Below, piece by piece: positions 47,316 through 56,560 of a stretch of DNA of 64,000 nucleotides. The stretch comes from Tamlana flava (GTDB taxonomy: Bacteria; Bacteroidota; Bacteroidia; Flavobacteriales; Flavobacteriaceae). The translations under genes were made by a program, and so were the position numbers. The stretch's first letter is position 1; every line of letters begins with the position of its first letter. Location: the NCBI RefSeq assembly GCF_041287255.1, contig NZ_JBGGTX010000001.1, positions 744,001 to 808,000 of the forward strand. Reading direction: 5' to 3'. The notes beneath the pieces were generated by a model, which did no database searches, had not been told where the DNA came from, and was given only the letters and a program-made list of their open reading frames with translations.

Positions 47316-47476
47316 ATTAAAACAATCTTAATTAAAAGTTTATAAAGAAATGATTTTTGTAACTTTAAGAATAACCCAAGTTTCCCTCAACGGAAACCCC
47401 ATTTAACTCATTATAACTTTTAATAAGCTTTATGGAACACTACTTTTGAAAGTATATTTTTTAAAGCATTCAAGCC

Positions 47477-47914
47477 ATGAAAAAACTTATCTACATTCTA
47501 TTTATTTCTGTTGTCATCCTTAATTGCAATACGACAAAACAAACTACTTCAAAAAAAGATGAACGGCTGGAAAATGCAAAAGAAAATGACACTGTTAAAA
47601 TAGCCAATGAGGAACTGGAATATGAAATTATAATCATCGAGCCCGGTTTCAATTTTTGGGTGGCCAGCAGGGCCAGACCTCGAGGATTTTATTCTCAGCA
47701 ATACCTAGAGAACAGAAACTTTCAATATGTTTTGGAATGGAACCAACGTGTGCTCCAACCGCAACAATACAACCCTCAGCTATATGAAATGCAGATTAAC
47801 TACCAACAGAATATTGACTATGGCTATGAGGTTAATTACCTGCTCTACAACTACTTTATCTATTTTCAAATGACCTACAATCAGAGATTGGGGCCTTGGG
47901 CGCCTCGAATTTAA
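47477..47914 (+). CDS. DUF6146-like lipoprotein
   Basis: A 145-residue exported lipoprotein with a signal peptide ending ILNCNTT (lipobox Cys about residue 17). A Lys/Glu/Asp stretch is followed by an aromatic-rich C-terminus (FNFWVASRARPRGFYSQQYLENRNFQYVLEWN, then YNPQLYEMQINYQQNIDYGYEVNYL). This is a conserved type in flavobacteria that I take as DUF6146. No enzyme motif. It lies 27 bp before the next small gene. Function unknown. Confidence 0.8.
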   Translation: MKKLIYILFISVVILNCNTTKQTTSKKDERLENAKENDTVKIANEELEYEIIIIEPGFNFWVASRARPRGFYSQQYLENRNFQYVLEWNQRVLQPQQYNPQLYEMQINYQQNIDYGYEVNYLLYNYFIYFQMTYNQRLGPWAPRI

Positions 47915-47941
47915 ATCCGTTTTCATTATTTTTGCATTAAA

Positions 47942-48253
47942 TTGCAAATTTTGGAAAAATTAAAAACGCGTTGGGGTATTGAAAGTAATTGGCAAGTGGT
48001 ACTCATATTGATTGTCTTTGCCATTACAGGTTCTACAGCATCGTACATAGGAAAACCCATTTTAGGCTTTCTGAATATTGATAGAGAAAATTTCGGCACA
48101 TTTGGCTACTGGACCATTAGAATTGTCCTTCTTTTTATTGTTTACCAATTTATGCTCGTATTTTTTGGCTGGCTATTTGGTCAATATAAGTTCTTCTGGA
48201 ATTTTGAAAAAAAGATGCTCCGCAGAATTGGTTTAAAACGTTTTTTTAATTAA
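47942..48253 (+). CDS. DUF6787-like small membrane protein
   Basis: A 103-residue membrane protein with two or three hydrophobic helices (WQVVLILIVFAITGSTASYIG, TIRIVLLFIVYQFMLVFFGWLFG) and a C-terminal FFWNFEKKMLRRIGLKRFF. I regard it as DUF6787; that name is from memory. A TATTTTTG box (47927-47934) lies just upstream. The start is TTG at 47942-47944 or the next TTG at 47951. It is followed with no gap by the next gene. Confidence 0.75.
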   Translation: MQILEKLKTRWGIESNWQVVLILIVFAITGSTASYIGKPILGFLNIDRENFGTFGYWTIRIVLLFIVYQFMLVFFGWLFGQYKFFWNFEKKMLRRIGLKRFFN

Positions 48254-48586
48254 TTGAACGATTTAAAAAAACATATAATTTTTAGAGTTTTCACGATGCT
48301 TTTGGTGGCAGCTTTGTTATTGCCGGCCTCGGTAAAAATGGCGCATATTTTCCAGCACCATAAACACGAAGCTTGTAATGGTGATAGCACCACTCATTTA
48401 CATAAAGTAGATTTAGAATGCGATTTTCAAAAATTCCAAATCCATAATCACTTTACGTTTTCAGATTCACATTTCCAACTGTTTTCACTCACCAAAACCT
48501 CAGAAAAGCATTTGTCATTTTATCAGTTTTTAAGTAAATACCAACGTTTACACTTTTCACTTCGGGGACCTCCCGCTTTAATTTAA
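48254..48586 (+). CDS. Small His-rich exported or membrane-anchored protein preceding a TonB receptor
   Basis: A 110-residue protein with one hydrophobic helix near the N-terminus (FTMLLVAALLLPASVKM, about residues 13-29) and a His-rich part with 13 His, including HIFQHHKHEAC and HLHK, plus two Cys (EAC, LEC). It ends LHFSLRGPPALI. This composition suggests zinc or copper binding. It starts at TTG 48254, immediately after the previous stop, and the TonB receptor begins 53 bp after its end. The gene and its order resemble the DUF6660-receptor pair at 14.7 kb, though the proteins are not obviously homologous. Confidence 0.8.
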   Translation: MNDLKKHIIFRVFTMLLVAALLLPASVKMAHIFQHHKHEACNGDSTTHLHKVDLECDFQKFQIHNHFTFSDSHFQLFSLTKTSEKHLSFYQFLSKYQRLHFSLRGPPALI

Positions 48587-48639
48587 TAAGTAACCGAGCT
48601 ATATCAGCTTCACATATTATTAAATTAAATACATTTTAA

Positions 48640-50862
48640 ATGAAATCACTTTTAAGCGCATTGTTGCTATTAGCAACCGCTAACCTATACAGTCAAAATA
48701 GTATTCAAGGCATGGCGACGGATGCCGAAACTAACGAACCACTGGAGTTTGCCAACATTTATATTTCAGACCTTGAAAAAGGTACGATTACAGATGCCAA
48801 AGGGACATTCTATATTGAAAACATTGCCCCGGGAAGCCATAACATCGTGGTTTCCATAATGGGTTATGAAACCAAATCGTTTAAGATTACGGTGCCAACA
48901 ACCCAACAAATGTCCATTGCTTTGGAACCTTCGGCCATTGAAATGGAAAGCATCATTATTTCAACGCCTTTCCATAAATTACAAAGCGAGAATGTGATGA
49001 AAGTAGAGCAAAAATCTGTTGCCGATTTAAAGTCCAATGGAGCCATTACACTTTCGGAGGGCATTACCAATATTGCAGGAGTGGAAAGTATTTCCACGGG
49101 TTTGGGCATAGGTAAACCCGTAATTCGCGGGCTCAGCTCTAACCGTGTTTTGGTGTACACACAGGGCGTTCGGTTGGAAAACCAACAATTTGGTGACGAA
49201 CACGGATTGGGCTTAAATTCCACTGGTGTTGAAAGTGTTGAAGTCATTAAAGGCCCTGCCTCTTTACTTTACGGTAGCGATGCTCTTGGCGGTGTGCTTT
49301 ATTTAAATCCTGAGCGATTTGCACAAAACAATACTTCGTCGGGCGATTTTAGTGGCAATTATTTTAGCAATACCCAAGGATTTAGTTCTAACGCAGGGTA
49401 CAAAGCTTCAGAAAACAATTTTAAGTTCTTGTTCCGTGGAAGCATTACCGAACATGCGGACTACAATACAAAACCTTACAGGGTGACCAACACGCGCTTT
49501 AAGGAAGAAGATTTTAAAGCGGGAATGGGTTATCAAAACAACAGTTTTAAAACGGAATTTCGTTATAACCTCAACCACTCAAAATTGGGTATTCCAGAGG
49601 AAATCGGAGAACAATCGTTGAGCAAAAAACCACTTCTCCCCTTTCAGGATATTACCAACCACGTGTTCAGTTCAAAATCCACTTGGTTTTTGAACAACTC
49701 CAAATTGGACGTTAACCTCGGGTATATTTACAACGACAGAAAGGAATTTGAGGAACATCATGAAGAAGACGAAACGGAAGAAGAACATGACGCGCATACA
49801 GATGAAGCCGAAATTCTGGAAGCCGCCCTGCACATGAAATTAAAAACCGCCAATTACGATGTAAAATACCATTTGCCCGAATTGGGAAAATTCGAAACCA
49901 TTGTTGGCGTTCAGGGTATGCACCAAGTAAATGGCAATTATGGCGAAGAGCAATTGATTCCGGACGCCACCACAAATGATATTGGTGTTTTGGCTACCTC
50001 ACACATCCATTTTGAAAAGGTTGATGTACAATTGGGCGCACGTTTTGATAATCGGGCGATTTTGGTTTTAGATGGTGTTGAGAGAAACTTTAACAGTTTT
50101 AACGGCGCTTTTGGTGTAAAAACAGATATGGCCAAAAACCTGACCTTAAGAATCAATTTGGCCACAGGATTTCGGGCACCCAATCTATCGGAACTAACTT
50201 CCAACGGAACTCACGAAGGTACCAACCGATACGAAATCGGTAATGCTGAGCTTAAAAGCGAGCAAAATTTTCAAACTGATGTGGCTTTAGAACTCAAAAA
50301 CGAGCATATCGAGTTGTTTGCCAACGGTTTTTATAACTCCATAAACAACTACATTTTTCTGTCGCCAAACGGAGATTTCGTAAACGAAGACCCTGTGTTT
50401 TTATATATACAGGATGACGCCCACTTGTATGGGGGTGAAATCGGTTTCCATTTGCACCCGCACCCGCTAGATTGGTTACATTTTGAAAGCAGCTTTGAAA
50501 CCGTTACCGGAAAGCAACAAAACGACACCTATTTGCCTTTAATTCCTGCCAATAGTTTAAGCAATATGGTACGCGTGGAATTTGAAAAGCCATGGATTAA
50601 AAAAGGCTATGCCTTTGCAAAATTGAGTAGCACTTTCAAACAAACCAAAGTCAGCACTTTCGAAACGGCCACTGATGGCTATAATTTGCTAAGTGCTGGA
50701 TTGGGCGGCAGTTTTACATTGTTTAACAAAGAACTTTCTGTTACCATTTCTGCGAACAATTTAACCGATAAAACCTATACAAACCACCTGTCTCGATTAA
50801 AGCCGGACGGTATTTTTAATATGGGTAGAAACTTTATGTTTGGTGTAAATTATACCTTGTAA
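48640..50862 (+). CDS. TonB-dependent receptor with His-rich loop, likely metal (zinc-type) uptake
   Basis: A 740-residue receptor: signal peptide ending NLYSQ, CarboxypepD_reg domain (about 22-105), plug domain (KPVIRGLSSNRVLVYTQGVRLENQQF; VIKGPASLLYGSDALGGVLYL) and a barrel ending RNFMFGVNYTL. Between about residues 365 and 390 is an acidic His-rich loop, EEHHEEDETEEEHDAHTDE, like that in zinc receptors of the ZnuD type. The preceding small His-rich protein supports metal ion uptake. This is good inference but not proof; copper or another metal is possible. Confidence 0.9.
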   Translation: MKSLLSALLLLATANLYSQNSIQGMATDAETNEPLEFANIYISDLEKGTITDAKGTFYIENIAPGSHNIVVSIMGYETKSFKITVPTTQQMSIALEPSAIEMESIIISTPFHKLQSENVMKVEQKSVADLKSNGAITLSEGITNIAGVESISTGLGIGKPVIRGLSSNRVLVYTQGVRLENQQFGDEHGLGLNSTGVESVEVIKGPASLLYGSDALGGVLYLNPERFAQNNTSSGDFSGNYFSNTQGFSSNAGYKASENNFKFLFRGSITEHADYNTKPYRVTNTRFKEEDFKAGMGYQNNSFKTEFRYNLNHSKLGIPEEIGEQSLSKKPLLPFQDITNHVFSSKSTWFLNNSKLDVNLGYIYNDRKEFEEHHEEDETEEEHDAHTDEAEILEAALHMKLKTANYDVKYHLPELGKFETIVGVQGMHQVNGNYGEEQLIPDATTNDIGVLATSHIHFEKVDVQLGARFDNRAILVLDGVERNFNSFNGAFGVKTDMAKNLTLRINLATGFRAPNLSELTSNGTHEGTNRYEIGNAELKSEQNFQTDVALELKNEHIELFANGFYNSINNYIFLSPNGDFVNEDPVFLYIQDDAHLYGGEIGFHLHPHPLDWLHFESSFETVTGKQQNDTYLPLIPANSLSNMVRVEFEKPWIKKGYAFAKLSSTFKQTKVSTFETATDGYNLLSAGLGGSFTLFNKELSVTISANNLTDKTYTNHLSRLKPDGIFNMGRNFMFGVNYTL

Positions 50863-50888
50863 ACTATTAGCTTTAATTTTATTTAAAA

Positions 50889-50936
50889 TGAGGGTGGTAT
50901 GGAGCAATGACGTTTTTTACTACCCTCACTTTTTTG
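50889..50936 (+). terminator. Terminator after the His-rich TonB receptor
   Basis: TGAGGGTGGTA (50889-50899) pairs with TACTACCCTCA (50918-50928), one G-T pair, then a run of T. The loop is 18 nt, longer than usual. Confidence 0.8.
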
Positions 50937-50951
50937 CCTTGAAAGAAAAAA

Positions 50952-50982
50952 TTGACTTTGTAAAAAAATTCCGCTACCTTCG
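50952..50982 (+). promoter_or_regulatory. Promoter at the left edge of the structured element
   Basis: TTG (50952-50954), a 20-bp spacer and TACCTTCG (50975-50982), which differs from TANNTTTG at one position. The predicted start near 50988 lies within the AACGAC repeat, so a transcript would cover the structured element. Confidence 0.6.
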
Positions 50983-51391
50983 TTAACGACTGATATAAGT
51001 CATTTAAACGACGCATATCACCAAGATGGAATACATTCAGCGAAAGCTGACCAAAATGGCTACGCAACTCCGTTGCTCCCGCCCTTTCGGTGCATGTATT
51101 CCATCGTCCTGCTAAACCAAATTGAAAAAGGCCTTTTTGCTCAATACAACTTCCACTGCCCATCGAGGGAAAACGTAAGCCATCTGCAGTGCTAAAAGCA
51201 ATTTGGCCCGGCCAATCGAACTCCCGATTCAATAAAGTGGCTCGCCAATATAATTTCCTAAGGGAAATTTATGGGCGAGAGGGACAATGCCGCCGTCGCT
51301 CGCGTGGCAGCGCTCACAAAGGCTGCATTGTCTCCCTCTTTTTGTATCTTCGTTCTCATGACCGAACTGCGTTTAGCAGGACGTTAACGAA
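50979..51391 (+). other. Structured non-coding element (copy B), candidate ncRNA or mobile unit
   Basis: About 413 bp full of perfect inverted repeats and without a coding frame I believe. Ends: TTCGTTAACG (50979-50988) and CGTTAACGAA (51382-51391) are inverted. Inside: GATGGAATACAT (51025-51036) with ATGTATTCCATC (51094-51105); CGTCCTGCTAAA (51105-51116) with TTTAGCAGGACG (51372-51383); TCAGC-GAAA-GCTGA (51037-51050, a GNRA loop); GCAAC-TCC-GTTGC (51064-51076); AAAAAGGCCTTTTT (51125-51138); TTGGCC-C-GGCCAA (51203-51215); AATCG/CGATT (51214-51229); AATTTCC/GGAAATT (51252-51269); CTCGCC/GGCGAG (51241-51279); and a 12-bp stem with a 2-nt bulge at 51279-51338. It is GC-richer than its surroundings. 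Its left part recurs at 14.6 and 17.5 kb. Its nature is unknown. Confidence 0.7.
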
Positions 51392-51401
51392 CCTAAAAAT
51401 T

Positions 51402-52874
51402 TTATCTAGAATAATTAGGAGATTCGTTGGTAATGGCCACATCGTGCGGGTGGCTTTCGTTAATACCGCTAGCCGTAATCTTTACAAACTGCCCCGTTTC
51501 CTTTAAGGTTTCAATATCTTTGGCGCCACAATAACCCATCCCGGCACGTAAACCGCCAATAAATTGGTGTATGCTTTCGTATAACTCACCTTTATATGGC
51601 ACACGCCCAACAATACCTTCCGGCACCAGTTTTTTAATATCGTCCTCAACATCTTGGAAATAGCGGTCTTTACTGCCTTCTTTCATGGCCTCAACAGAAC
51701 CCATACCTCGGTACGATTTAAATTTTCTGCCTTCGTAAATAATGGTTTCACCTGGAGATTCTTTAGTTCCTGCCAATAATGAGCCTAACATAACCGTATC
51801 GGCACCTGCGGCTATAGCTTTTGGGATATCACCCGTATAACGGATACCGCCATCGGCAATTACCGGAACACCCGAACCTTTTATGGCAGCAGCGACTTCC
51901 AACACCGCAGAAAACTGCGGGAAACCAACACCTGCAACCACACGCGTAGTACAAATGGAACCCGGACCAATACCCACTTTTACGGCATCGGCACCAGCTT
52001 CAACCAAATATTTGGCGGCTGCACCTGTTGCTATATTGCCAACAATTACATCCAACTCTGGAAATTTGGCTTTTACTTCTTTTAAGACGCTTACCACACC
52101 TTTAGTATGGCCATGCGCTGTATCGATAACCACGGCATCAACACCTGCATTTACCAAAGCTTCGGCTCGCACAACGGCATCAGCAGTTACGCCTAGTGCG
52201 GCAGCAACACGTAAACGTCCGTATTTATCTTTATTGGCATTTGGTTTTTGGGTAACCTTGGTAATATCTCTAAACGTAATGAGTCCTGATAATTTATAAT
52301 CTTCATCAACAATCAATAACTTTTCAATTTTATTTTCTTGTAGGATGATTTCGGCATCACGCAACGAGGTTCCTATAGGTGCCGTAACTAGGTTTTCACC
52401 TGTCATTACCTCAACAATCGGTTTTTTGTTATCGTGCTCAAAACGTAAATCGCGGTTGGTAACAATACCTTTTAATGTTCCATTGGGATCCACAATAGGA
52501 ATTCCCCCAATGCTGTGTTCTGCCATAGAGGCTTTTGCATCACGAACGGTAGCAGTCATCGGCAACGTAACCGGGTCGATAATCATACCACTTTCGGCAC
52601 GTTTTACACGTCTTACCTTTAGCGCTTGTTGTTCAATGGTCATGTTTTTGTGCAACACCCCAATACCTCCTTCTTGTGCCATGGCAATGGCCATTCTACT
52701 TTCGGTAACGGTATCCATCGCAGCCGAAATAATCGGTACGTTAATAGTAATGTTACGCGTTAATTTGGATTGGATATTGACTTCGCGTGGGAGAACTTCA
52801 GAAAATGCGGGAACTAAAAGTACGTCGTCATAAGTTAAACCTTCGCCGACAATTTTGTTTTGATGTGCAGTCAT
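51402..52874 (-). CDS. guaB: IMP dehydrogenase
   Basis: Oxidises IMP to XMP, the first committed step of guanine nucleotide synthesis. It has 490 residues, full length. Features: TIM-barrel start GLTYDDVLLVPAFS, two CBS domains at about 95-215, and the catalytic Cys loop GPGSICTTRVVAGVGFPQ. The flap and C-terminus have YRGMGSVEAM and the regulatory ESHPHDVAI. A TATATTTG box (52901-52908, minus strand) is close to the ATG at 52872-52874, but no TTG is well spaced. Secure. Confidence 0.97.
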   Translation of the reverse strand: MTAHQNKIVGEGLTYDDVLLVPAFSEVLPREVNIQSKLTRNITINVPIISAAMDTVTESRMAIAMAQEGGIGVLHKNMTIEQQALKVRRVKRAESGMIIDPVTLPMTATVRDAKASMAEHSIGGIPIVDPNGTLKGIVTNRDLRFEHDNKKPIVEVMTGENLVTAPIGTSLRDAEIILQENKIEKLLIVDEDYKLSGLITFRDITKVTQKPNANKDKYGRLRVAAALGVTADAVVRAEALVNAGVDAVVIDTAHGHTKGVVSVLKEVKAKFPELDVIVGNIATGAAAKYLVEAGADAVKVGIGPGSICTTRVVAGVGFPQFSAVLEVAAAIKGSGVPVIADGGIRYTGDIPKAIAAGADTVMLGSLLAGTKESPGETIIYEGRKFKSYRGMGSVEAMKEGSKDRYFQDVEDDIKKLVPEGIVGRVPYKGELYESIHQFIGGLRAGMGYCGAKDIETLKETGQFVKITASGINESHPHDVAITNESPNYSR

Positions 52875-52937
52875 GATGCAATTACGATTATAATTGCGTG
52901 CAAATATACAACTAATATCTAAGATATCATGTTAAGT

Positions 52938-53642
52938 TTAATATCTGTTTTCGCAATATGGCTTAAGCATTTCAAGTGCATAATTATAGCGGGATTTTGC
53001 GTTGGATAGTTCACCTTTAAACCGAATGGCTTTAGGCACAACCAAGGCATATAAACATTTTCCCTTGGCTATACGTACTAAGGTGTGAAGGCTTTTTTCA
53101 TCCATTGTTTCATAAATGTTTGCGATCCAGTTAAACTGTTCTAATTTTAAAATGGTTTCATCCCAAACATCGGCATCTTTTCCCTTTAAAATTTCATCTG
53201 AATTGTACATTGTTTTAAGTTCTGGAAAGGCGTTTTTAAAAACGGTTACGCTACCTAAATTGGCATAGGTTTTTATCTTTTGCCGTGTTAACAAGGCATG
53301 TGGAAACGCTTCAATGAGATGCAATTTTTTTGATATGTAATGTGCCATCTGCACCCAAACCACCTCATGCCCCTTTTTTCCCAATGCTGTATAAAGCCAT
53401 TTGTAAAAATCACGCCGCTCAACAATGTTTCGGTATTCTTTTGATAGATTATTCTTAAGATTATATTTATTGGCCTTTTGCCAAACTATAGTGTTTTTAA
53501 CTCTATCGGATTTCAACCAATCTGAAGGTGGCAGCTGTTGATTTTTGGTTGATTTGTGATAGGCATTTAAACTTTTCCATTCCTTTGCCCAAATGGGCTT
53601 AGCTAAAATGATAAAACAAAAAGTAAAAATACATCGCACCAT
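52938..53642 (-). CDS. Exported protein of unknown function
   Basis: A 234-residue protein with a signal peptide (MVRCIFTFCFIILAKPIWA). The mature part is basic and helical, with WKSLNAYHKSTKNQQLPPSDWL and FYKWLYTALGKKGHEVVWVQMAHYISKKLHLI. I recognise no named family. It stands alone between guaB and the large receptor gene, without a clear operon. Predicted to be periplasmic. Confidence 0.75.
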   Translation of the reverse strand: MVRCIFTFCFIILAKPIWAKEWKSLNAYHKSTKNQQLPPSDWLKSDRVKNTIVWQKANKYNLKNNLSKEYRNIVERRDFYKWLYTALGKKGHEVVWVQMAHYISKKLHLIEAFPHALLTRQKIKTYANLGSVTVFKNAFPELKTMYNSDEILKGKDADVWDETILKLEQFNWIANIYETMDEKSLHTLVRIAKGKCLYALVVPKAIRFKGELSNAKSRYNYALEMLKPYCENRY

Positions 53643-53722
53643 TCTATAAATGTACAGTAAAATATAGTTTTATCAATTCTGAAAATGAGTCCTAAAAAAT
53701 GAACCAGCCTGATATCTGATTA

Positions 53723-56482
53723 TTAATTACGTCTGCCTCGGAAACCTCCACGGCCTCCTCCTCTAAAGTCCCTGCGGCCATCCATCATATTTTGCCCTGC
53801 AAATTTGCCAAATTTGTACACAAAAGTGACCATAAAATATTGTTCTAAAATCATGTTTTCCACATCACGGATAGAAGTTTCTGTTACCGAACGGTTAAAG
53901 CCATTGTTTTTGCCAAGAAAATCATACCCGACCAACGTTAGCGTTGCTTTCTTTTCAAACATGGTCATACCCAAACCGGCGTTCCAAAATATGGCGGCAC
54001 CATCAAAATCGTCGCCAACCCTACTGTTATAGCGATAGGATAATTTATTGGTGAAAAAGGCATCTTTTAGAAAAAATACCGAGGATTCAAGTCTTAAATT
54101 TTGAACAAAAAAGTCGTTATCATTAAAAGCATCGGTATTATACGTGGTATTTGTTAAACCGTAACTGTACGACGAACTAATTTCTATTTTTTTGTCATAG
54201 GAATAACTAAAGGATAACGAAGGCCTTAATGTATTGGTTTTCGCCGTAAACTTTATGGCATTTTGAATGGACCTAATGTTTCTATAATCACCGTTTAATC
54301 TTAGGCTAATGTTATAGTTTGTTTTCTTGTTTAAAAACGACTTTGAAATCCCTGCATTACCTGAAAAAGTATAGTCGCCATCAATGTTTTCAAAAGTAGT
54401 ATAGCGTATTAAATCGGCATCTGTAATCGTGGAATTGATGATTTTGTCGTTTACAAAAGTAGCTTCTGCTCCGGCACTTAAACTTATTTTGTTGGCCGCC
54501 AGATTATTTTGATATCCAAAATCAAGATTATGGCTCACACCAGGTTTTAAGTCTGGGTTTCCGGTAACTATATTGGTAATATTGCTTACGTTGGCAATAG
54601 GCTGCAATTGGTTTACGTTGGGTAAATCAACATTTTGTCTGTAGTTCAAAGAAATATTTTTATAGCCTTTTTCGTCGCGATAGCGGATTCTACCATTGTA
54701 GGTTAAATATTGAAAATCGTTTTTAAAATTACGGGCTTCAATAATGTTATCGGTATATTTTCTGAATGTATTGGTATGTGTGGCACCAATTTCAAAACGG
54801 AAATCGTTATGGTCGTAACGCAATCGCAGAGACGGACTGACCGTTGTGGAAACATATCGGCTATCTATACTTATTTTGTCATTAAAGCTATCAAATTCCT
54901 GGGTGTCTTCATTAAAATCATAAATGCTCTTTTCATCAACTTGTGTATTCACCGTAGCATGGTATCCAGGAATTATTCTGAAATCCGGTAATATTTCTTT
55001 GCTCCATCTTCCATAAAAACCAATTCGTGAGCCCGAATTATTGGTGGTTGAAACTTGATCTTGAATTATGTCTTCGGCACTGCTTTCCAATTCATTTCTG
55101 GAATAGTTGGAGCCTTCGCTATCTTGCTTATCAAAATTGGTATTAAAGCCAATGACCAAAAAATCTCGACGCCCACCCAACCGCGAAGCCACATTAAAAT
55201 CATTTTCTATAGAATAATTGGAGCTTGAGGAACTATTTGTTGAAAAATACTTGCTTACCAAATCGCCATTTTCATATTCCGAAATCCTATCGGTAGTAGA
55301 AAAAGTATCATTGTTGGACGCATTAAAACGTGTTCTATTTGATACCCGAACGTGTTTTCTGGACGCCTCATTTTTTGGTTTGATAAGAAACCTCAGCTCT
55401 GAGCCTGCATTATGGCTATCGGAGTCGTTGTAACTACTACTATTGGAATTCGTGATATAATTGAAATCAGGCAAAAAGTTTTCTGAATAGCTTTTCTGGG
55501 CCCTATCGGTATTTTGAGCACTATAGCGGTAATCAGCATTTATACGGGTTTCATTCCATTTTCCTTTTGCAAAATTAGCACCTATAAAATCCGATTCAAT
55601 ATAACCCGTACTTGCAGTTGCATCGGGCAACGAATTAAAACCACGGGTCATATTGATATTATTCGTTCCCATGATAACGCCTAGCTGTTTACCTTCAATA
55701 AGCTGGAATAAATTAGCATTGGCCTGGTATTTTTCATCGGTACCGTAACCCACATTAACATCGCCAAAATAGGCCCTATTTTTTCCTTTTTTTATTTTTA
55801 AGTTGATTTCCTTGGTACCGGAATCCGATTCTTCACCGGTAAACTTTTGGGTGTCAGTTTTGTAATCAGTAACCTGAACTTTGCTAACGGCATTACTCGG
55901 TATGTTCTTCAGTGCCACGTCTCCCCTTCTGTCTCCAAAAAACTCCATACCATCAACATTTATGGCTTCAACCTCAATACCATTATAGGTAATGCCACCA
56001 TCCATATCTATTTCAACGCCTGGTAGCTTTCGAAGCAAATCTTCAACCATATCATTGGGCATGGTTTTAAAACTATCGGCATTGTATTCTATAGTATCTT
56101 TTTTAATGACCACCGGAGGGGCTTTACCAACTACCGAAATTTCATTTAGTTCCTCAACCTGATTTTCCAAGGTAATCACACCCAAATTTAATTGGTCGCC
56201 ATTGGGCACATAAATCTCTTTTGTATAGGGCTTATAGCCTAAATAAGCGATGTTGAAAATGGCTTTTTTATCATTTTCCGCATTGACTTGAAGTGAAAAT
56301 TCACCCTTTTTATTGGTAATACCATAGGACATCGGTACACTATCTGAAATACTTTGAACGTAAACCGTAGCACCTTCCAAAGATGTTGAATCTTGGTCTT
56401 TAACAATACCCTCCAAAGAAAATTTTTGGGCAAATAATGTTGAAGAAATTAATAAGAACGAAAAGAATAATAACTTTTTCAA
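53723..56482 (-). CDS. Outer-membrane beta-barrel receptor (TonB-type) with an RGG-like C-terminal tail
   Basis: A 919-residue outer-membrane protein: signal peptide ending TLFAQ, CarboxypepD_reg domain (about 20-110), a plug-like region (EDLLRKLPGVEIDMDGGITYNG, about 147-168) and a long barrel ending YFMVTFVYKFGKF. Unusually, the chain continues after the last barrel strand with a basic Gly/Arg tail (RRDFRGGGRGGFRGRRN). Such a tail is rare at the end of an outer-membrane barrel, where the last residue normally is an aromatic needed by the assembly machinery. It is complete and in one frame. Substrate unknown. Confidence 0.88.
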   Translation of the reverse strand: MKKLLFFSFLLISSTLFAQKFSLEGIVKDQDSTSLEGATVYVQSISDSVPMSYGITNKKGEFSLQVNAENDKKAIFNIAYLGYKPYTKEIYVPNGDQLNLGVITLENQVEELNEISVVGKAPPVVIKKDTIEYNADSFKTMPNDMVEDLLRKLPGVEIDMDGGITYNGIEVEAINVDGMEFFGDRRGDVALKNIPSNAVSKVQVTDYKTDTQKFTGEESDSGTKEINLKIKKGKNRAYFGDVNVGYGTDEKYQANANLFQLIEGKQLGVIMGTNNINMTRGFNSLPDATASTGYIESDFIGANFAKGKWNETRINADYRYSAQNTDRAQKSYSENFLPDFNYITNSNSSSYNDSDSHNAGSELRFLIKPKNEASRKHVRVSNRTRFNASNNDTFSTTDRISEYENGDLVSKYFSTNSSSSSNYSIENDFNVASRLGGRRDFLVIGFNTNFDKQDSEGSNYSRNELESSAEDIIQDQVSTTNNSGSRIGFYGRWSKEILPDFRIIPGYHATVNTQVDEKSIYDFNEDTQEFDSFNDKISIDSRYVSTTVSPSLRLRYDHNDFRFEIGATHTNTFRKYTDNIIEARNFKNDFQYLTYNGRIRYRDEKGYKNISLNYRQNVDLPNVNQLQPIANVSNITNIVTGNPDLKPGVSHNLDFGYQNNLAANKISLSAGAEATFVNDKIINSTITDADLIRYTTFENIDGDYTFSGNAGISKSFLNKKTNYNISLRLNGDYRNIRSIQNAIKFTAKTNTLRPSLSFSYSYDKKIEISSSYSYGLTNTTYNTDAFNDNDFFVQNLRLESSVFFLKDAFFTNKLSYRYNSRVGDDFDGAAIFWNAGLGMTMFEKKATLTLVGYDFLGKNNGFNRSVTETSIRDVENMILEQYFMVTFVYKFGKFAGQNMMDGRRDFRGGGRGGFRGRRN

Positions 56483-56560
56483 GAGTGGCTATTTGGTTAA
56501 TCTTTACTATAGACTAAATCAAACACCGATAGTTTAACAACAAACTGTTAAAATGGGGAA

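Noticed and set aside
50879..51506. ORFs of 117 (minus) and 105 (plus) residues in the structured element
   Set aside because: They lie across perfect inverted repeats, have no domain or start signal, and one runs into guaB; a structured non-coding reading is better.
52345..52833. Plus-strand ORFs (138 and 162 residues) inside guaB
   Set aside because: Opposite to a secure core gene, no signal or family pattern; codon artefact.
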